Assembly: GCF_001422815.1 (NCBI RefSeq)
Contig: NZ_LMMP01000010.1
Location: 1 to 64,000 of the forward strand
DNA from: Methylobacterium sp. Leaf91
GTDB taxonomy: Bacteria; Pseudomonadota; Alphaproteobacteria; Rhizobiales; Beijerinckiaceae
Length of the DNA stretch: 64,000 bases
Direction: 5' to 3'
Part shown: in pieces, positions 25,105 through 32,876 of the stretch
Position numbering within the stretch: position 1 is the stretch's first letter
Layout: the number at the start of each line of letters is the position of its first letter
Program-made: the position numbers and the translations under genes
The notes under the pieces: model-generated
What the model saw: only the letters and a program-made list of their open reading frames with translations
Database searches by the model: none
Told to the model about the DNA's origin: nothing

Positions 25105-25429
25105 GCGGGCTGTACTCGGATACGCGTACCCTGCCCGCACGCCCCTCGAAGGACCTCACCAAGCTCATGCAAGAGCTCCGCAAAGGTCACGTCGACCGGC
25201 CATGTCGTTTTAGGGAACCATCAACCTCGATGCCTCCCATTCAGCGCGAAGTTGGTTAATCACCGATAAATCGCGCGCATATTTTTTGAAGGGATGTACT
25301 GGCTGCCCGGGTCATTCCCGGTCACCCCACATGAGATCGCCCCGCCTGCCTTTCGGCGGACGGGGCGACTTCCACTGATCAGACTATCCACTTCCGGAGG
25401 CCCACGCCTCGAAACCTTACCCCCGGGCT
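25105..25429. other. 325-base intergenic region with a hairpin
   Basis: No gene was recognised. A stem with perfect outer arms tcgccccg (25337-25344) and cggggcga (25361-25368) lies about 60 bases downstream of the small secreted-protein gene on the minus strand. It may be that gene's terminator, though no T-run follows. Confidence 0.4.
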
Positions 25430-25729
25430 TTACTTGCCGCTGGGAGCGGCTCCGCTGCCGGTGGCGGCGTTACCGCCATTCGAGCCGGCCGGCGCGCCCG
25501 GCGTCGCATTGGAGGGCACGTCGCGCGTCATGCCGGGTGCGGCAGTGGAACCGGTGGTGCTGGCGCCACCACCCATGCGCTCCATGCCCTTCTCGCTGTT
25601 GCTCTTCACGCTGCCGGGGTTGTTCATATTGCCCTCGGCGCTGGCGCCACCAGCAGCAGTCTGGGCGAAGGCTGCGCCGCTCAGAGAAACAGCAAGGGCG
25701 GCCGCGACTGCGAATGTCTTGATCTGCAT
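25430..25729 (-). CDS. small secreted Gly/Ala/Ser-rich protein
   Basis: A 99-residue protein with a clear signal peptide (MQIKTFAVAAALAVSLSGAAFAQ). The mature part is low-complexity, rich in Gly, Ser, Asn and Thr, with no Cys and no enzyme motif. It resembles the intrinsically disordered secreted proteins common in Methylobacterium; function unknown. The ATG at 25729 is supported by a GAGGAAA ribosome-binding site 5-6 bases upstream. A stress-type promoter candidate (TGAAC-N16-CGTT) lies just upstream on the same strand. Confidence 0.7.
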   Translation of the reverse strand: MQIKTFAVAAALAVSLSGAAFAQTAAGGASAEGNMNNPGSVKSNSEKGMERMGGGASTTGSTAAPGMTRDVPSNATPGAPAGSNGGNAATGSGAAPSGK

Positions 25730-25765
25730 AGTATATTTCCTCATGTCGTCCGGACTTGGCTCAAC

Positions 25766-25790
25766 AACGTCCCACGCCAAGCATGGTTCA
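25766..25790 (-). promoter_or_regulatory. EcfG-like promoter candidate
   Basis: On the minus strand the sequence reads TGAAC, 16 bases, CGTT. The alphaproteobacterial general-stress consensus is GGAAC-N16/17-CGTT, so there is one mismatch in the -35 element. It lies 37 bases upstream of the small secreted-protein start, a suitable distance. Confidence 0.4.
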
Positions 25791-25988
25791 CAAAATAATC
25801 ATTCGCCGTTGATCGAGGATAAATACAAGATTCCCGCGAGCCGAGAGCCACGGCTCAGCTTGTACGTGCGATCGCTCGTCTTTGTCCGATGGTCCTTGCG
25901 CCATCCAAACCATTACGGCTTGGCCATGCCCCGCGGCGAGGGGACTTCGCTCTCGACAGGTGACGGAGAGCTGGCTTAAGGCCACGCC

Positions 25989-26978
25989 ATGCCGATCCTT
26001 CGCCTCGACGCCGCCCATCGCCTCGCCACGGACACCCTGGTCCGCTGCGGGACCGCGCTCATCCAGGCGGAGAGCGTCGCCAGGGCCCTGGTGGGCGCGG
26101 AGGCCGACGGGCTGAAGACCCACGGTCTCATGCGGCTCCTCGCCTATGGCGAACAGGTGCGGGCGGGCAAAGTCGTCGGCGATGCCGTCGTCACCACCGC
26201 GCGGCCGAAGCCGGGACTGCTCGCCATCGATGCGGCCCACGGCTTCGCCTATCCGGCCCTCGACACGGCCATCGCCCTCCTGCCCGAGATCGCCCGCGAA
26301 CAGGGGATCGCCGCCGCCGCCATCCGCCGTTCGCATCATTGCGGGGCCGCGGGCCGGCCGGTGGAAGCCTTGGCCGAGCAGGGCCTCGTCGCCATCCTGT
26401 TCGCCAACGCCCCCGCCTCCATGGCGCCCTGGGGCGGAACCCGGCCGGTCTTCGGCACCAACCCGATCGCCTTCGCCTGCCCGTTGCCGGGGGCGGAGCC
26501 GATCATCGTCGATCTCTCCCTGTCGAAGGTGGCGCGGGGCAACATCATCACCGCCAAGCAGCGCGGCGAGACGATCCCCGAGGGCTGGGCCCTCGATGCC
26601 GAGGGCAACCCGACCACGGACCCCGTCGCGGCGCTCGCCGGCACCATGGTGCCGTTGGGCGACGCCAAGGGCACGGCCCTCGCCCTGATGGTGGAGCTTC
26701 TCGCAGCCGGCCTCACCGGAGCGCGGTTCGCCAGCGAAGCCACGTCCTTCCTCGATGCCGAGGGCGAGCCTCCCGCCACCGGCCAGCTCATCCTCGCCAT
26801 CGATGCCACGGCCTTTGCCGGCAACGCGCTGGAACGCTTCCCCGTGATGGCCCGCTCGGTGGCGGAACAGGACGGCGCGCGGCTGCCCGGAACCCGCCGC
26901 TTCGCCGCCCGCGCCCGCGCCGCCGAGGAGGGGATCACCCTCTCCGACACGTTGCTGGCGGAGATCGAGCGGCTGTGA
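25989..26978 (+). CDS. malate/L-lactate dehydrogenase family (Ldh2/MdhII) oxidoreductase
   Basis: A 329-residue NAD(P)-dependent dehydrogenase of the Ldh2 fold, which is unrelated to classical lactate dehydrogenase. Family motifs are DGLKTHGLMRL near residue 40, RRSHHCGAAGRPVEAL with the catalytic His, and the nucleotide-binding region GGTRPVFGTNPIAFACPLPG. SKVARGNI and LGDAKGTALALMVELLAAGLTGA follow as in sulfolactate and ureidoglycolate dehydrogenases. Members reduce or oxidise 2-hydroxy acids such as malate, sulfolactate, ureidoglycolate or proline-derived imines; the substrate is not readable. It stands alone on the plus strand with a weak ribosome-binding site. Confidence 0.87.
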   Translation: MPILRLDAAHRLATDTLVRCGTALIQAESVARALVGAEADGLKTHGLMRLLAYGEQVRAGKVVGDAVVTTARPKPGLLAIDAAHGFAYPALDTAIALLPEIAREQGIAAAAIRRSHHCGAAGRPVEALAEQGLVAILFANAPASMAPWGGTRPVFGTNPIAFACPLPGAEPIIVDLSLSKVARGNIITAKQRGETIPEGWALDAEGNPTTDPVAALAGTMVPLGDAKGTALALMVELLAAGLTGARFASEATSFLDAEGEPPATGQLILAIDATAFAGNALERFPVMARSVAEQDGARLPGTRRFAARARAAEEGITLSDTLLAEIERL

Positions 26979-27065
26979 CGCCCCTCGATCCGGCCCGTCC
27001 CGCGCAACCTTCGGCCCTGACGACGGCTTGACCGCGAACACGATCGTATCGCGTCAGGCCGACTC

Positions 27066-28262
27066 ATGACCTCACCCCCTCCGACCCCCGAACGGGCGAC
27101 GCCGCGCTGGCGCAAGGCGGGCGGGCGCCTGCTGGCCCTCGTCGCCCGCCCGGTACGCCGGGCGCAGGGAACGGGTGGAACGGTAATCGAGGCCTATCGG
27201 GGCTACGGCTCGAGCAAGGAAATCTTTCTGATCGGCCGGGTCTTCCGGCAGGCGCGCCGCGACCCGGACCTCAAGGTCGACGACATCGCAGCCGACCTGC
27301 GTGACATCGCCCGGCGCATCCGCAGGCGCAAGGTCGCCGATGCGTCCGTCGTCGCGCGTTTCGGCGGAGCCGAGACGACCGCCGTGACCGACCGCGACGG
27401 CTATTTCCGGGTGAGCCTCAAACCCCCGAACGTGCCCACCGGCGAGGGCCATTGGCATATCGTGGATCTCGAACTCGCGGCCGATCCGCCGGTGCGGGCG
27501 CAGGGGCGGGTGTTCATTCCACCGGAGAAGTGCCGCTTCGTCGTCATCAGCGATATCGACGACACGATCATGCATACGGGCGTGGCCAACAAGCTGAAGA
27601 TGCTGTGGCGGCTGTTCGTGGCCGATGCGGAAGACCGCGTCGCCTTCCCGGGAGCGGCGTCCCTGAGCCGGGCGCTGCATGCGGGCGCCACCGGCGACCA
27701 GTCGAACCCGATGCTCTACGTCTCTCGCGCCCCCTGGGGCATCTACGACATGCTGAGCGAGTTCTTCCGCCAACACGGGATTCCGGCGGGGCCGGTGCTG
27801 TTCCTGCGGGAATGGGGCCTGTCCTGGCGCCATCCGCTGCCGCGCCGCGCCGAGGACCACAAGCGCGACCTGATCCGCCACATGCTGGCGCTCTACGGCG
27901 ACCTGCCCTTCGTCCTCATCGGCGATAGTGGCCAGCACGACCCGGAAGTCTATGCCAAGATCGTCTCGGAGAATCCCGGTCGCGTGCTCGCCGTCTACAT
28001 CCGCAACGTCTCGCGCGATCCGTCCCGGGCCGAGCAGATCGAGCGCCTGTCACAGGCGATCCTCGAGGCCGGCAGCAGCCTGGTGCTGGCTGGGGACACC
28101 ACCATCATGGCCGAGCATGCCCTCTCGCTCGGCCTGATCGGCAAGGAGGGAGCGGATGCGATCCTGGCGGAATGCCGGTCACAGGTCATGCCGGAGACGG
28201 TGGAGCCGATCGTCATCGAGCCGGGCGACGACGCCGCCGCCGCCCGTAAGGCTCCGGCCTGA
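27066..28262 (+). CDS. App1-family (DUF2183) phosphatidate phosphatase-like protein
   Basis: A 398-residue protein. The N-terminal half (about 1-155) is a beta-rich domain of unknown role. The C-terminal App1 domain is HAD-like: the nucleophile motif is SDIDDTIMHTGVANK, the second motif LYVSRAPWGIYD, the Lys in HKRDLI, and the acidic motif GDSGQHDPEVY. Yeast App1 is a phosphatidate phosphatase; bacterial homologs are widespread and mostly uncharacterised. No signal peptide is seen, so it is probably cytoplasmic or membrane-peripheral. It is unlinked to lipid genes here. Confidence 0.85.
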   Translation: MTSPPPTPERATPRWRKAGGRLLALVARPVRRAQGTGGTVIEAYRGYGSSKEIFLIGRVFRQARRDPDLKVDDIAADLRDIARRIRRRKVADASVVARFGGAETTAVTDRDGYFRVSLKPPNVPTGEGHWHIVDLELAADPPVRAQGRVFIPPEKCRFVVISDIDDTIMHTGVANKLKMLWRLFVADAEDRVAFPGAASLSRALHAGATGDQSNPMLYVSRAPWGIYDMLSEFFRQHGIPAGPVLFLREWGLSWRHPLPRRAEDHKRDLIRHMLALYGDLPFVLIGDSGQHDPEVYAKIVSENPGRVLAVYIRNVSRDPSRAEQIERLSQAILEAGSSLVLAGDTTIMAEHALSLGLIGKEGADAILAECRSQVMPETVEPIVIEPGDDAAAARKAPA

Positions 28263-28280
28263 GAGCGGGGTCGCGCCCCG

Positions 28281-28574
28281 TCAGTACCCGTATCCGTCAT
28301 AGCCCCGGCGCGACGGGCGATAGCCGTATTCGCCCGCGCCGCCATAGGGGCGGGGGGCGACGTAGCGCCGGCCATAGGTCTGCAGATAGGGATCGAGCCG
28401 GGGATCGCGGTAATTGCCGTTGTTCACGCCGGCCGAGCGGTCGTTGCCGCTCAATGCCGAATAAGGCGAGAGCCCATCGCCACCACCGCCGGTGCCGCCG
28501 CGCGCCAGGGCGGCATCGGTGAGGCCGAGGATCAATGCCGAGGCGAGCGCCGCGCGAATGAGAGTCCGAGTCAT
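28281..28574 (-). CDS. small secreted Gly/Tyr-rich protein
   Basis: A 97-residue protein. A signal peptide (MTRTLIRAALASALILGLTDAALA) is followed by a Gly-rich segment RGGTGGGGDGLSPYSALSGN and a Tyr/Arg/Pro-rich tail ending YGYRPSRRGYDGYGY. No Cys or catalytic motif is present. The ATG at 28574 follows AAGGAG with good spacing. Upstream is the best stress-sigma promoter match in the window, so the protein is probably made in stress or stationary phase and works in the periplasm or outside the cell. Function unknown. Confidence 0.72.
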   Translation of the reverse strand: MTRTLIRAALASALILGLTDAALARGGTGGGGDGLSPYSALSGNDRSAGVNNGNYRDPRLDPYLQTYGRRYVAPRPYGGAGEYGYRPSRRGYDGYGY

Positions 28575-28613
28575 GCCGGTCTCCTTGATCGGGTCAAAGT
28601 GATCACTGGAAGC

Positions 28614-28639
28614 AACGACGCGGTGAATCCCACGGTTCC
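28614..28639 (-). promoter_or_regulatory. EcfG (general stress response) promoter
   Basis: On the minus strand GGAAC (28639-28635) is followed by exactly 17 bases and CGTT (28617-28614). This matches the full alphaproteobacterial EcfG/PhyR-regulon consensus. It is 40 bases upstream of the small secreted-protein start, leaving room for a short leader with its AAGGAG site. Confidence 0.75.
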
Positions 28640-28653
28640 CGGAGCAACCGGCA

Positions 28654-29103
28654 TCAGCCCTTCTTGCGCAGCGGCCGGGTGAAGAGCGATCCGGCCGGCT
28701 CGAACCCCGTCCTGGCGCAGAATGCCCGCAGGCTTTCCTCATCGGCCGAGGCGGCGAGTTCCAGGGTCGCGCATCCCGCCATCCGGGCGGCCTGCGACGC
28801 GGCCTTCAGCAGCAGGCGGCCGATCCCGCGCCGGCGCTCGTCCGGTCCGACCAGGAGGCCAGTGATCTGGGCGACGGGCTGAGCCGCCGTCAGCGAGCGA
28901 TACCAGTGCAGGACGACGAGACCGCTCGGCGGCCCCCATTCGACGGCGATCAGGGCCGTTCCGCTCCCGAGGCGCAGGGAATCCAGCCGCTCGGCCAGAT
29001 CGCTTGCGGCAATGGACTGTCCCGATGCCTGGAACAGAGCAGCAAGGCCAGCCGCGTCGGCAGCGGTTGCAGCCCGGATCTCGAGCCCATAGCGGCTAGC
29101 CAA
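28654..29103 (-). CDS. GNAT-family N-acetyltransferase
   Basis: A 149-residue acetyltransferase. The acetyl-CoA pyrophosphate loop is LLVGPDERRRGIGRLLLKAA (the R/Q-x-x-G-x-G/A motif A), with strands before it in GLVVLHWYR and VAQITGLLV. Motif B is ATLELAASADEESLRAFCARTGFE. The substrate is unknown. The frame starts with TTG at 29103; this is supported by GGAG six bases upstream and no in-frame ATG near the domain start. It is read in the same direction as the small secreted protein downstream, but an EcfG promoter lies between their reading frames, so they are probably separate units. Confidence 0.82.
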   Translation of the reverse strand: MASRYGLEIRAATAADAAGLAALFQASGQSIAASDLAERLDSLRLGSGTALIAVEWGPPSGLVVLHWYRSLTAAQPVAQITGLLVGPDERRRGIGRLLLKAASQAARMAGCATLELAASADEESLRAFCARTGFEPAGSLFTRPLRKKG

Positions 29104-29339
29104 ACGCGTCTCCGGTGGATGTCACTCGGACATCCATAGACCACCGGCGGAAAACTCGGGACATCCCGTCTCGTCGCGCGACCCGTCCGCGCGGTCATGA
29201 CGACGGACGGAGCGGCGCACCATCGGCGCACCGCTCCATCCATCCGCCACGCCTCGCTTGGGGGCAGTCGGAGCGCAGCAGATCCGTTTCGCGCCGCTCT
29301 GTTTCTGGATGATGTCCGGCCCTTGCCTGCCCCGCCGAT

Positions 29340-29591
29340 TCAGCGGTCGCAGCCGATGCAGATGTCGCGGACCACACGGTTGCGCATCGGGCCGGTCCTC
29401 TGGTTCGGAAGCTCGCCGCTGAAAGCATGGAGCTGTGGTCGCGCAGGAGGCTCGGGATGTCGGACGGGCTCACTCGGGCTGGCGTTCGGCGGCGGCGCGG
29501 GCGGTGTGAGTGCCATGTTCTGAGCGGCACAGGGGCCCGCCGATGCGAGCGCGGCCCCCAGGATACCGGCTCCGTAGATCCATCTCGACAT
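29340..29591 (-). CDS. small secreted Pro-rich protein with C-terminal CxxC
   Basis: An 83-residue protein. The signal peptide MSRWIYGAGILGAALASAGPCAAQ is followed by a Pro-rich stretch (LTPPAPPPNASPSEPVRHPEPPARP). It ends in RDICIGCDR, placing a Cys-x2-Cys pair at the very C-terminus, which suggests metal binding or a redox role. The ATG at 29591 follows GGGGAGG with suitable spacing. A TGAAC-N17-CGTT promoter candidate precedes it. I recognise no family. Confidence 0.62.
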   Translation of the reverse strand: MSRWIYGAGILGAALASAGPCAAQNMALTPPAPPPNASPSEPVRHPEPPARPQLHAFSGELPNQRTGPMRNRVVRDICIGCDR

Positions 29592-29615
29592 GGCCAAGCC
29601 TCCCCGACCACCGTC

Positions 29616-29641
29616 AACGCAGCGGCGGGCCCTGAGGTTCA
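29616..29641 (-). promoter_or_regulatory. EcfG-like promoter candidate
   Basis: The minus strand reads TGAAC, 17 bases, CGTT, one mismatch from the stress consensus. It lies 25 bases upstream of the small Pro-rich secreted-protein gene, so the transcript leader would be short. This is the third small secreted-protein gene in 4 kb with such a site. Confidence 0.35.
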
Positions 29642-29682
29642 TACGGATGATGGCGCAACGATGCGAAAAAGAGCCGGGCGGG

Positions 29683-30624
29683 TCAGCCCGCGCCTTCTTG
29701 CGCCGCGAGCCAGTCCGTGAGCCCGGACAGGGAGCGGAAATCGGCGACGGCATGGACGGCCGCGTCCGGCATGGCGTCCCGCGCCATGGTCGCCAGGGCA
29801 TGGCCGGGGCCGAGCTCGAGGACGGCCCGCGCCCCGGCCTCGCGGATGCCGTCGAGACAGGCCGCCCAGTCGATGGTCCGCGAGATCGCAGAAGCGAGCT
29901 TGTCGAGGCCCTTGGCGGCGTCGAAGACCGGGGCACCGTCGAGACCGCTGAGGAGGCGAAGCGACGGGCCGAGACGAGACGGCGGCAGCATCTCGGCCCG
30001 CGCCAGCTCCGCGCGAAACCGCGCGCTGGCCGCCGCCAGGAGCGGCGTGTGCGAGGGTGTATGGACCGGCAGAACCACCGCCCGCGCCGCCCCCGAGGCG
30101 AGAGCCCGAGCACAGAGCGATTCGAGATCGGCCACCGCCCCGCCGGCGACGACGCTGTCGGCGGCGTTGAGGATGGCGAGATGGCAGCTATGCTCCTCGA
30201 CCAGGGCGGTGACCCGCGCGCGCGACAGTCCGCGAAGGCCCGCGAGCCCATAGCCCGGCCCGCTGGCCTCATCCATCGCCTCGGCGCGCGCGGCGGCCAG
30301 ATGCAGGATCGAAGCGGGGGAGAACCGCCCCGCGCAGCCCCAGGCAGCGAGATCGCCGATGCTGTAGCCGGCGAGGACCACACGACCGGGATACCTCTCC
30401 CGTAGGACGCTCCAGGCGGCGAGGGCGGCGACGCAGCACAGGATCTGACCGGTGCGGTTACCGTGCAGGGCCGGGCCGCCCGTCCGGGCGAGGTCGCGCG
30501 GGTCGGCGCCGAGGAGGGGCGTCGCTGCCGCGAAGATGTCCTGAGCGGCGGGATGATCGGCCACGAGATCGAACATGGCGGGATTCTGCCCGCCCTGGCC
30601 CGAGAGCAGGACCGCGAGACTCAT
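29683..30624 (-). CDS. mdcH: malonate decarboxylase malonyl-CoA/ACP transacylase subunit
   Basis: A 313-residue FabD-fold malonyltransferase. The active-site Ser is in the motif GYSIGDLAAWG, the His is in VLPVHTPSHTPLL, and LLSGQGGQNPAMF marks the N-terminus. MdcH loads malonyl onto the phosphoribosyl-dephospho-CoA group of MdcC, priming the decarboxylase. It is the last gene of the mdc operon and starts with ATGA overlap with mdcB. FabD in fatty-acid synthesis is similar, but the operon context decides the assignment. Confidence 0.92.
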   Translation of the reverse strand: MSLAVLLSGQGGQNPAMFDLVADHPAAQDIFAAATPLLGADPRDLARTGGPALHGNRTGQILCCVAALAAWSVLRERYPGRVVLAGYSIGDLAAWGCAGRFSPASILHLAAARAEAMDEASGPGYGLAGLRGLSRARVTALVEEHSCHLAILNAADSVVAGGAVADLESLCARALASGAARAVVLPVHTPSHTPLLAAASARFRAELARAEMLPPSRLGPSLRLLSGLDGAPVFDAAKGLDKLASAISRTIDWAACLDGIREAGARAVLELGPGHALATMARDAMPDAAVHAVADFRSLSGLTDWLAAQEGAG

Positions 30625-31484
30625 GCCGCCTCCAGTCCATCGACGAACAGGGTCATGGCGAGGAGGTCGGCGCTGCCGCCGGGGCTTAGGTTTCGGGCGA
30701 CGAAGGCCCGGTGGACGGCCTCCGCTTGTGCCCGCCAATCGTCCCGCGCGACGCCTCCCCCGGCGAGGAAGGCGCTGGCCGAGGCGCGAGCGAAGGCATA
30801 GCCCACCTCGCCGCCGCGATGGAGCAGGTTGGTATCCTCGAGATGGGCGATCAGGGCGAAGCAGGTCTCGACGCGAGCCGCCTCCTCATCGCCGAGGCGG
30901 AGATGCCGCGCCCGGCGCAGGGCGGGCAGCCCAATGGCGTAGAGGGTCGGAAATCCGGCCGCAGCTTCGCCGGGCGCGCCGCCGATTCCGTAGCGCCGCC
31001 GCGCCGCCGCTCCCGGCGCATGGAGTAGGACGGGTCCGGCCAGGATCGCGTCGCCGTAGCGCTCGCTCACGTGGCGCCCGAGCGCTCCCGGCGGCAAGCG
31101 GCAGGCCGTGTGGGCGAGGGCGCCCGCGGCAGCGGTAAGCAGGCCGAGGCCGAAGATGGCGCCACGATGGGTATTCACCCCGCCCGTCGCCTCCCGCATG
31201 GCGGTTTCGGCCTCGATGCCGATCCGGCGCAGGGTGGGCATGCCGGCCCCTACGGCTCCGGCATCCGCCAACTCGGCGAAGTAGGGCAGGAGGGCCGTGG
31301 CACTGGCGCGAAAGGTGCCGGCATCCATGTCGGCATGGCTGCCGCGATCCATATGGCTGACGAGGCCGGGCTTCGGATAGGTCTCGACTTCGAGGCGCAG
31401 GGACTCGACCGCGCGTTCCGCGATGTCGCCGGGGCTGAGCGGAATCCGGGCGTCCCTGACCGGAGAGCGGGCGCGGGCGATCAT
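30621..31484 (-). CDS. mdcB: triphosphoribosyl-dephospho-CoA synthase
   Basis: A 287-residue CitG/MdcB family enzyme. It makes 2'-(5''-triphosphoribosyl)-3'-dephospho-CoA from ATP and dephospho-CoA, the precursor of the MdcC prosthetic group. Family blocks are EVETYPKPGLVSHMDRGSHADMD, GVNTHRGAIFGLGLLTAAAG, HLEDTNLLHRGG and LSPGGSADLLAMTLFVDGLE. It overlaps mdcG by four bases and mdcH by four. The start at 31484 (MIARARSPV) gives the expected length. Confidence 0.93.
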   Translation of the reverse strand: MIARARSPVRDARIPLSPGDIAERAVESLRLEVETYPKPGLVSHMDRGSHADMDAGTFRASATALLPYFAELADAGAVGAGMPTLRRIGIEAETAMREATGGVNTHRGAIFGLGLLTAAAGALAHTACRLPPGALGRHVSERYGDAILAGPVLLHAPGAAARRRYGIGGAPGEAAAGFPTLYAIGLPALRRARHLRLGDEEAARVETCFALIAHLEDTNLLHRGGEVGYAFARASASAFLAGGGVARDDWRAQAEAVHRAFVARNLSPGGSADLLAMTLFVDGLEAA

Positions 31485-32152
31485 GACGCCGCCTCCCGGA
31501 GGAACGACGCGGCGGGGCGCAGGGCCAGGCTTTCCCGCCCCTTGCACAGGACGGTTCCGCCGATGGGAGCATCGAGCAGTTCGCGCCAGTTGATGCCGGC
31601 CCGGTCGGGCAGGACGATCTCGCCGTCGAGGCGCATCGGCGCGGCCGCCTCGATCCGTGCGAGGCCCTGCAGAAAGCGAGGATCGACCCGGCCAGAGACC
31701 GGCCAGAGTAGGTCGAGATCGGAGCCCGGCCCGAGATAGGGAAGACCGGTCAGCACCTGCCACGACAGGCTTCCGAACACGGTCGGCACGAGGCCGTATC
31801 TACGGGCGAGGTTGGCCAGATCGTCGATGACTGATCTCCAGGCCGGCGGTGCGGTCTCGCGCGCCCGATCCAGGGTGACCGGTGCAAGCCGGCTCGCGGC
31901 GGCAATCGGCAAGGCGAGGCCGATCCGGCGCTTGCCGGCGGAAGGCGGCAGCGGCAGGCCGGCGGGGATGTGATCCGCAGGCTCGCCGGGATCGCGGCGG
32001 CGGGTGATGACCGGCCAGCCGCGACGGGCCCATTCGGCGAGATGGGGAACGCCGTCGAGATCCCCGCGCCCGGCGAGGAGGCGAGCCCAGGATTCCGGGT
32101 CGACGCGCAGGAGGTCGTGGCGGGCCAGACCCGACGCCTCGTCCTCAGTCAC
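31481..32152 (-). CDS. mdcG: malonate decarboxylase holo-ACP synthase (phosphoribosyl-dephospho-CoA transferase)
   Basis: A 223-residue nucleotidyltransferase-like enzyme that attaches the phosphoribosyl-dephospho-CoA group to Ser28 of MdcC. The catalytic acidic motif is GPGSDLDLLWP, preceded by VFGSLSWQVLTGLPYL. It begins with GTG at 32152 inside the mdcE stop (GTGACTGA, 8-base overlap). This start gives VTEDEASGLARHDLLRVDP, a normal MdcG N-terminus; upstream in-frame sequence is antisense-like to mdcE. Compact coupling keeps its level low, as expected for a modifying enzyme. Confidence 0.9.
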   Translation of the reverse strand: MTEDEASGLARHDLLRVDPESWARLLAGRGDLDGVPHLAEWARRGWPVITRRRDPGEPADHIPAGLPLPPSAGKRRIGLALPIAAASRLAPVTLDRARETAPPAWRSVIDDLANLARRYGLVPTVFGSLSWQVLTGLPYLGPGSDLDLLWPVSGRVDPRFLQGLARIEAAAPMRLDGEIVLPDRAGINWRELLDAPIGGTVLCKGRESLALRPAASFLREAAS

Positions 32153-32876
32153 GGGGGGCCGCGTCGCCCGTCGCCGCCCGCACCACCCGCCCGGCGATGT
32201 CGCGGGCCATGAGCCGCCCGCCGCGCACCGCGCCGAGGGCGTCGCGGCCATCCGTTGTGGAACTCCCGGCGATGAGGGATTCGATCTGGGGACCGAGCGG
32301 TGCCGTGGGGTCGAGCACGGCATGGACCGCCCCCGCCTTCACCATGTTGTCGAGGCCGGGCGCGAAGACGGAGGTGGATGTCGCCATCTCTTCCAGCCGG
32401 TCGAGAGGAAGCTTCGTGACGCGGGCCACCGAGGCCAGATCCATCACGCTCGGATGGGCGCCGGGCAGGGCGGCGAGCACCCGTGTCGCCAGGGCGGTGG
32501 CGATGAAGGCCCCGGCCGCCGTGTGCCCATAGACGAGGCCGATGGTGGGGTGGCCGCGGGCATCGGCGAGGAGCAGCGCCTTCGCCAGATGGGCGAGATA
32601 TTCGTTGAGGCCGAGCAGCTCGTCGCGCCGGCTCATGCGCTGGCTGTCGGAATCCACGGCCACGAGGATCGGCGTCTCGCCGCCCCGGCGCACCACGTCG
32701 AGGACGCGCCCGGCGAGGATGCAGGCACCCTCGATCCCGAGCGGGGTGTTGCCGTCGATCCCGACGACCGCGAGACGACCTGCCCCGAAAGGCCCGTCGC
32801 CGCCGATGAGGCCGTCCACGACCTCGACACCATGCCCCTCGGGAAACAGCGAGGCCAGGATTTCAGCGAGCGTCAT
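32145..32876 (-). CDS. mdcE: malonate decarboxylase gamma subunit
   Basis: A 243-residue carboxyltransferase-like subunit. With MdcD it decarboxylates malonyl-S-MdcC to acetyl-S-MdcC. Crotonase-fold features include GNTPLGIEGACILAGRVLDVV, LVAVDSDSQRMSRRDELLGLNEYLAHLAKAL and GLVYGHTAAGAFIATALATRV. It overlaps mdcD by 14 bases and mdcG by 8. Length and motifs match MdcE of characterised soluble, biotin-independent complexes. Confidence 0.94.
   Translation of the reverse strand: MTLAEILASLFPEGHGVEVVDGLIGGDGPFGAGRLAVVGIDGNTPLGIEGACILAGRVLDVVRRGGETPILVAVDSDSQRMSRRDELLGLNEYLAHLAKALLLADARGHPTIGLVYGHTAAGAFIATALATRVLAALPGAHPSVMDLASVARVTKLPLDRLEEMATSTSVFAPGLDNMVKAGAVHAVLDPTAPLGPQIESLIAGSSTTDGRDALGAVRGGRLMARDIAGRVVRAATGDAAPRD

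Noticed and set aside
29683-30624. fabD instead of mdcH
   Set aside because: Both are malonyltransferases, but overlap with mdcB and position at the end of a complete mdc operon decide for mdcH.
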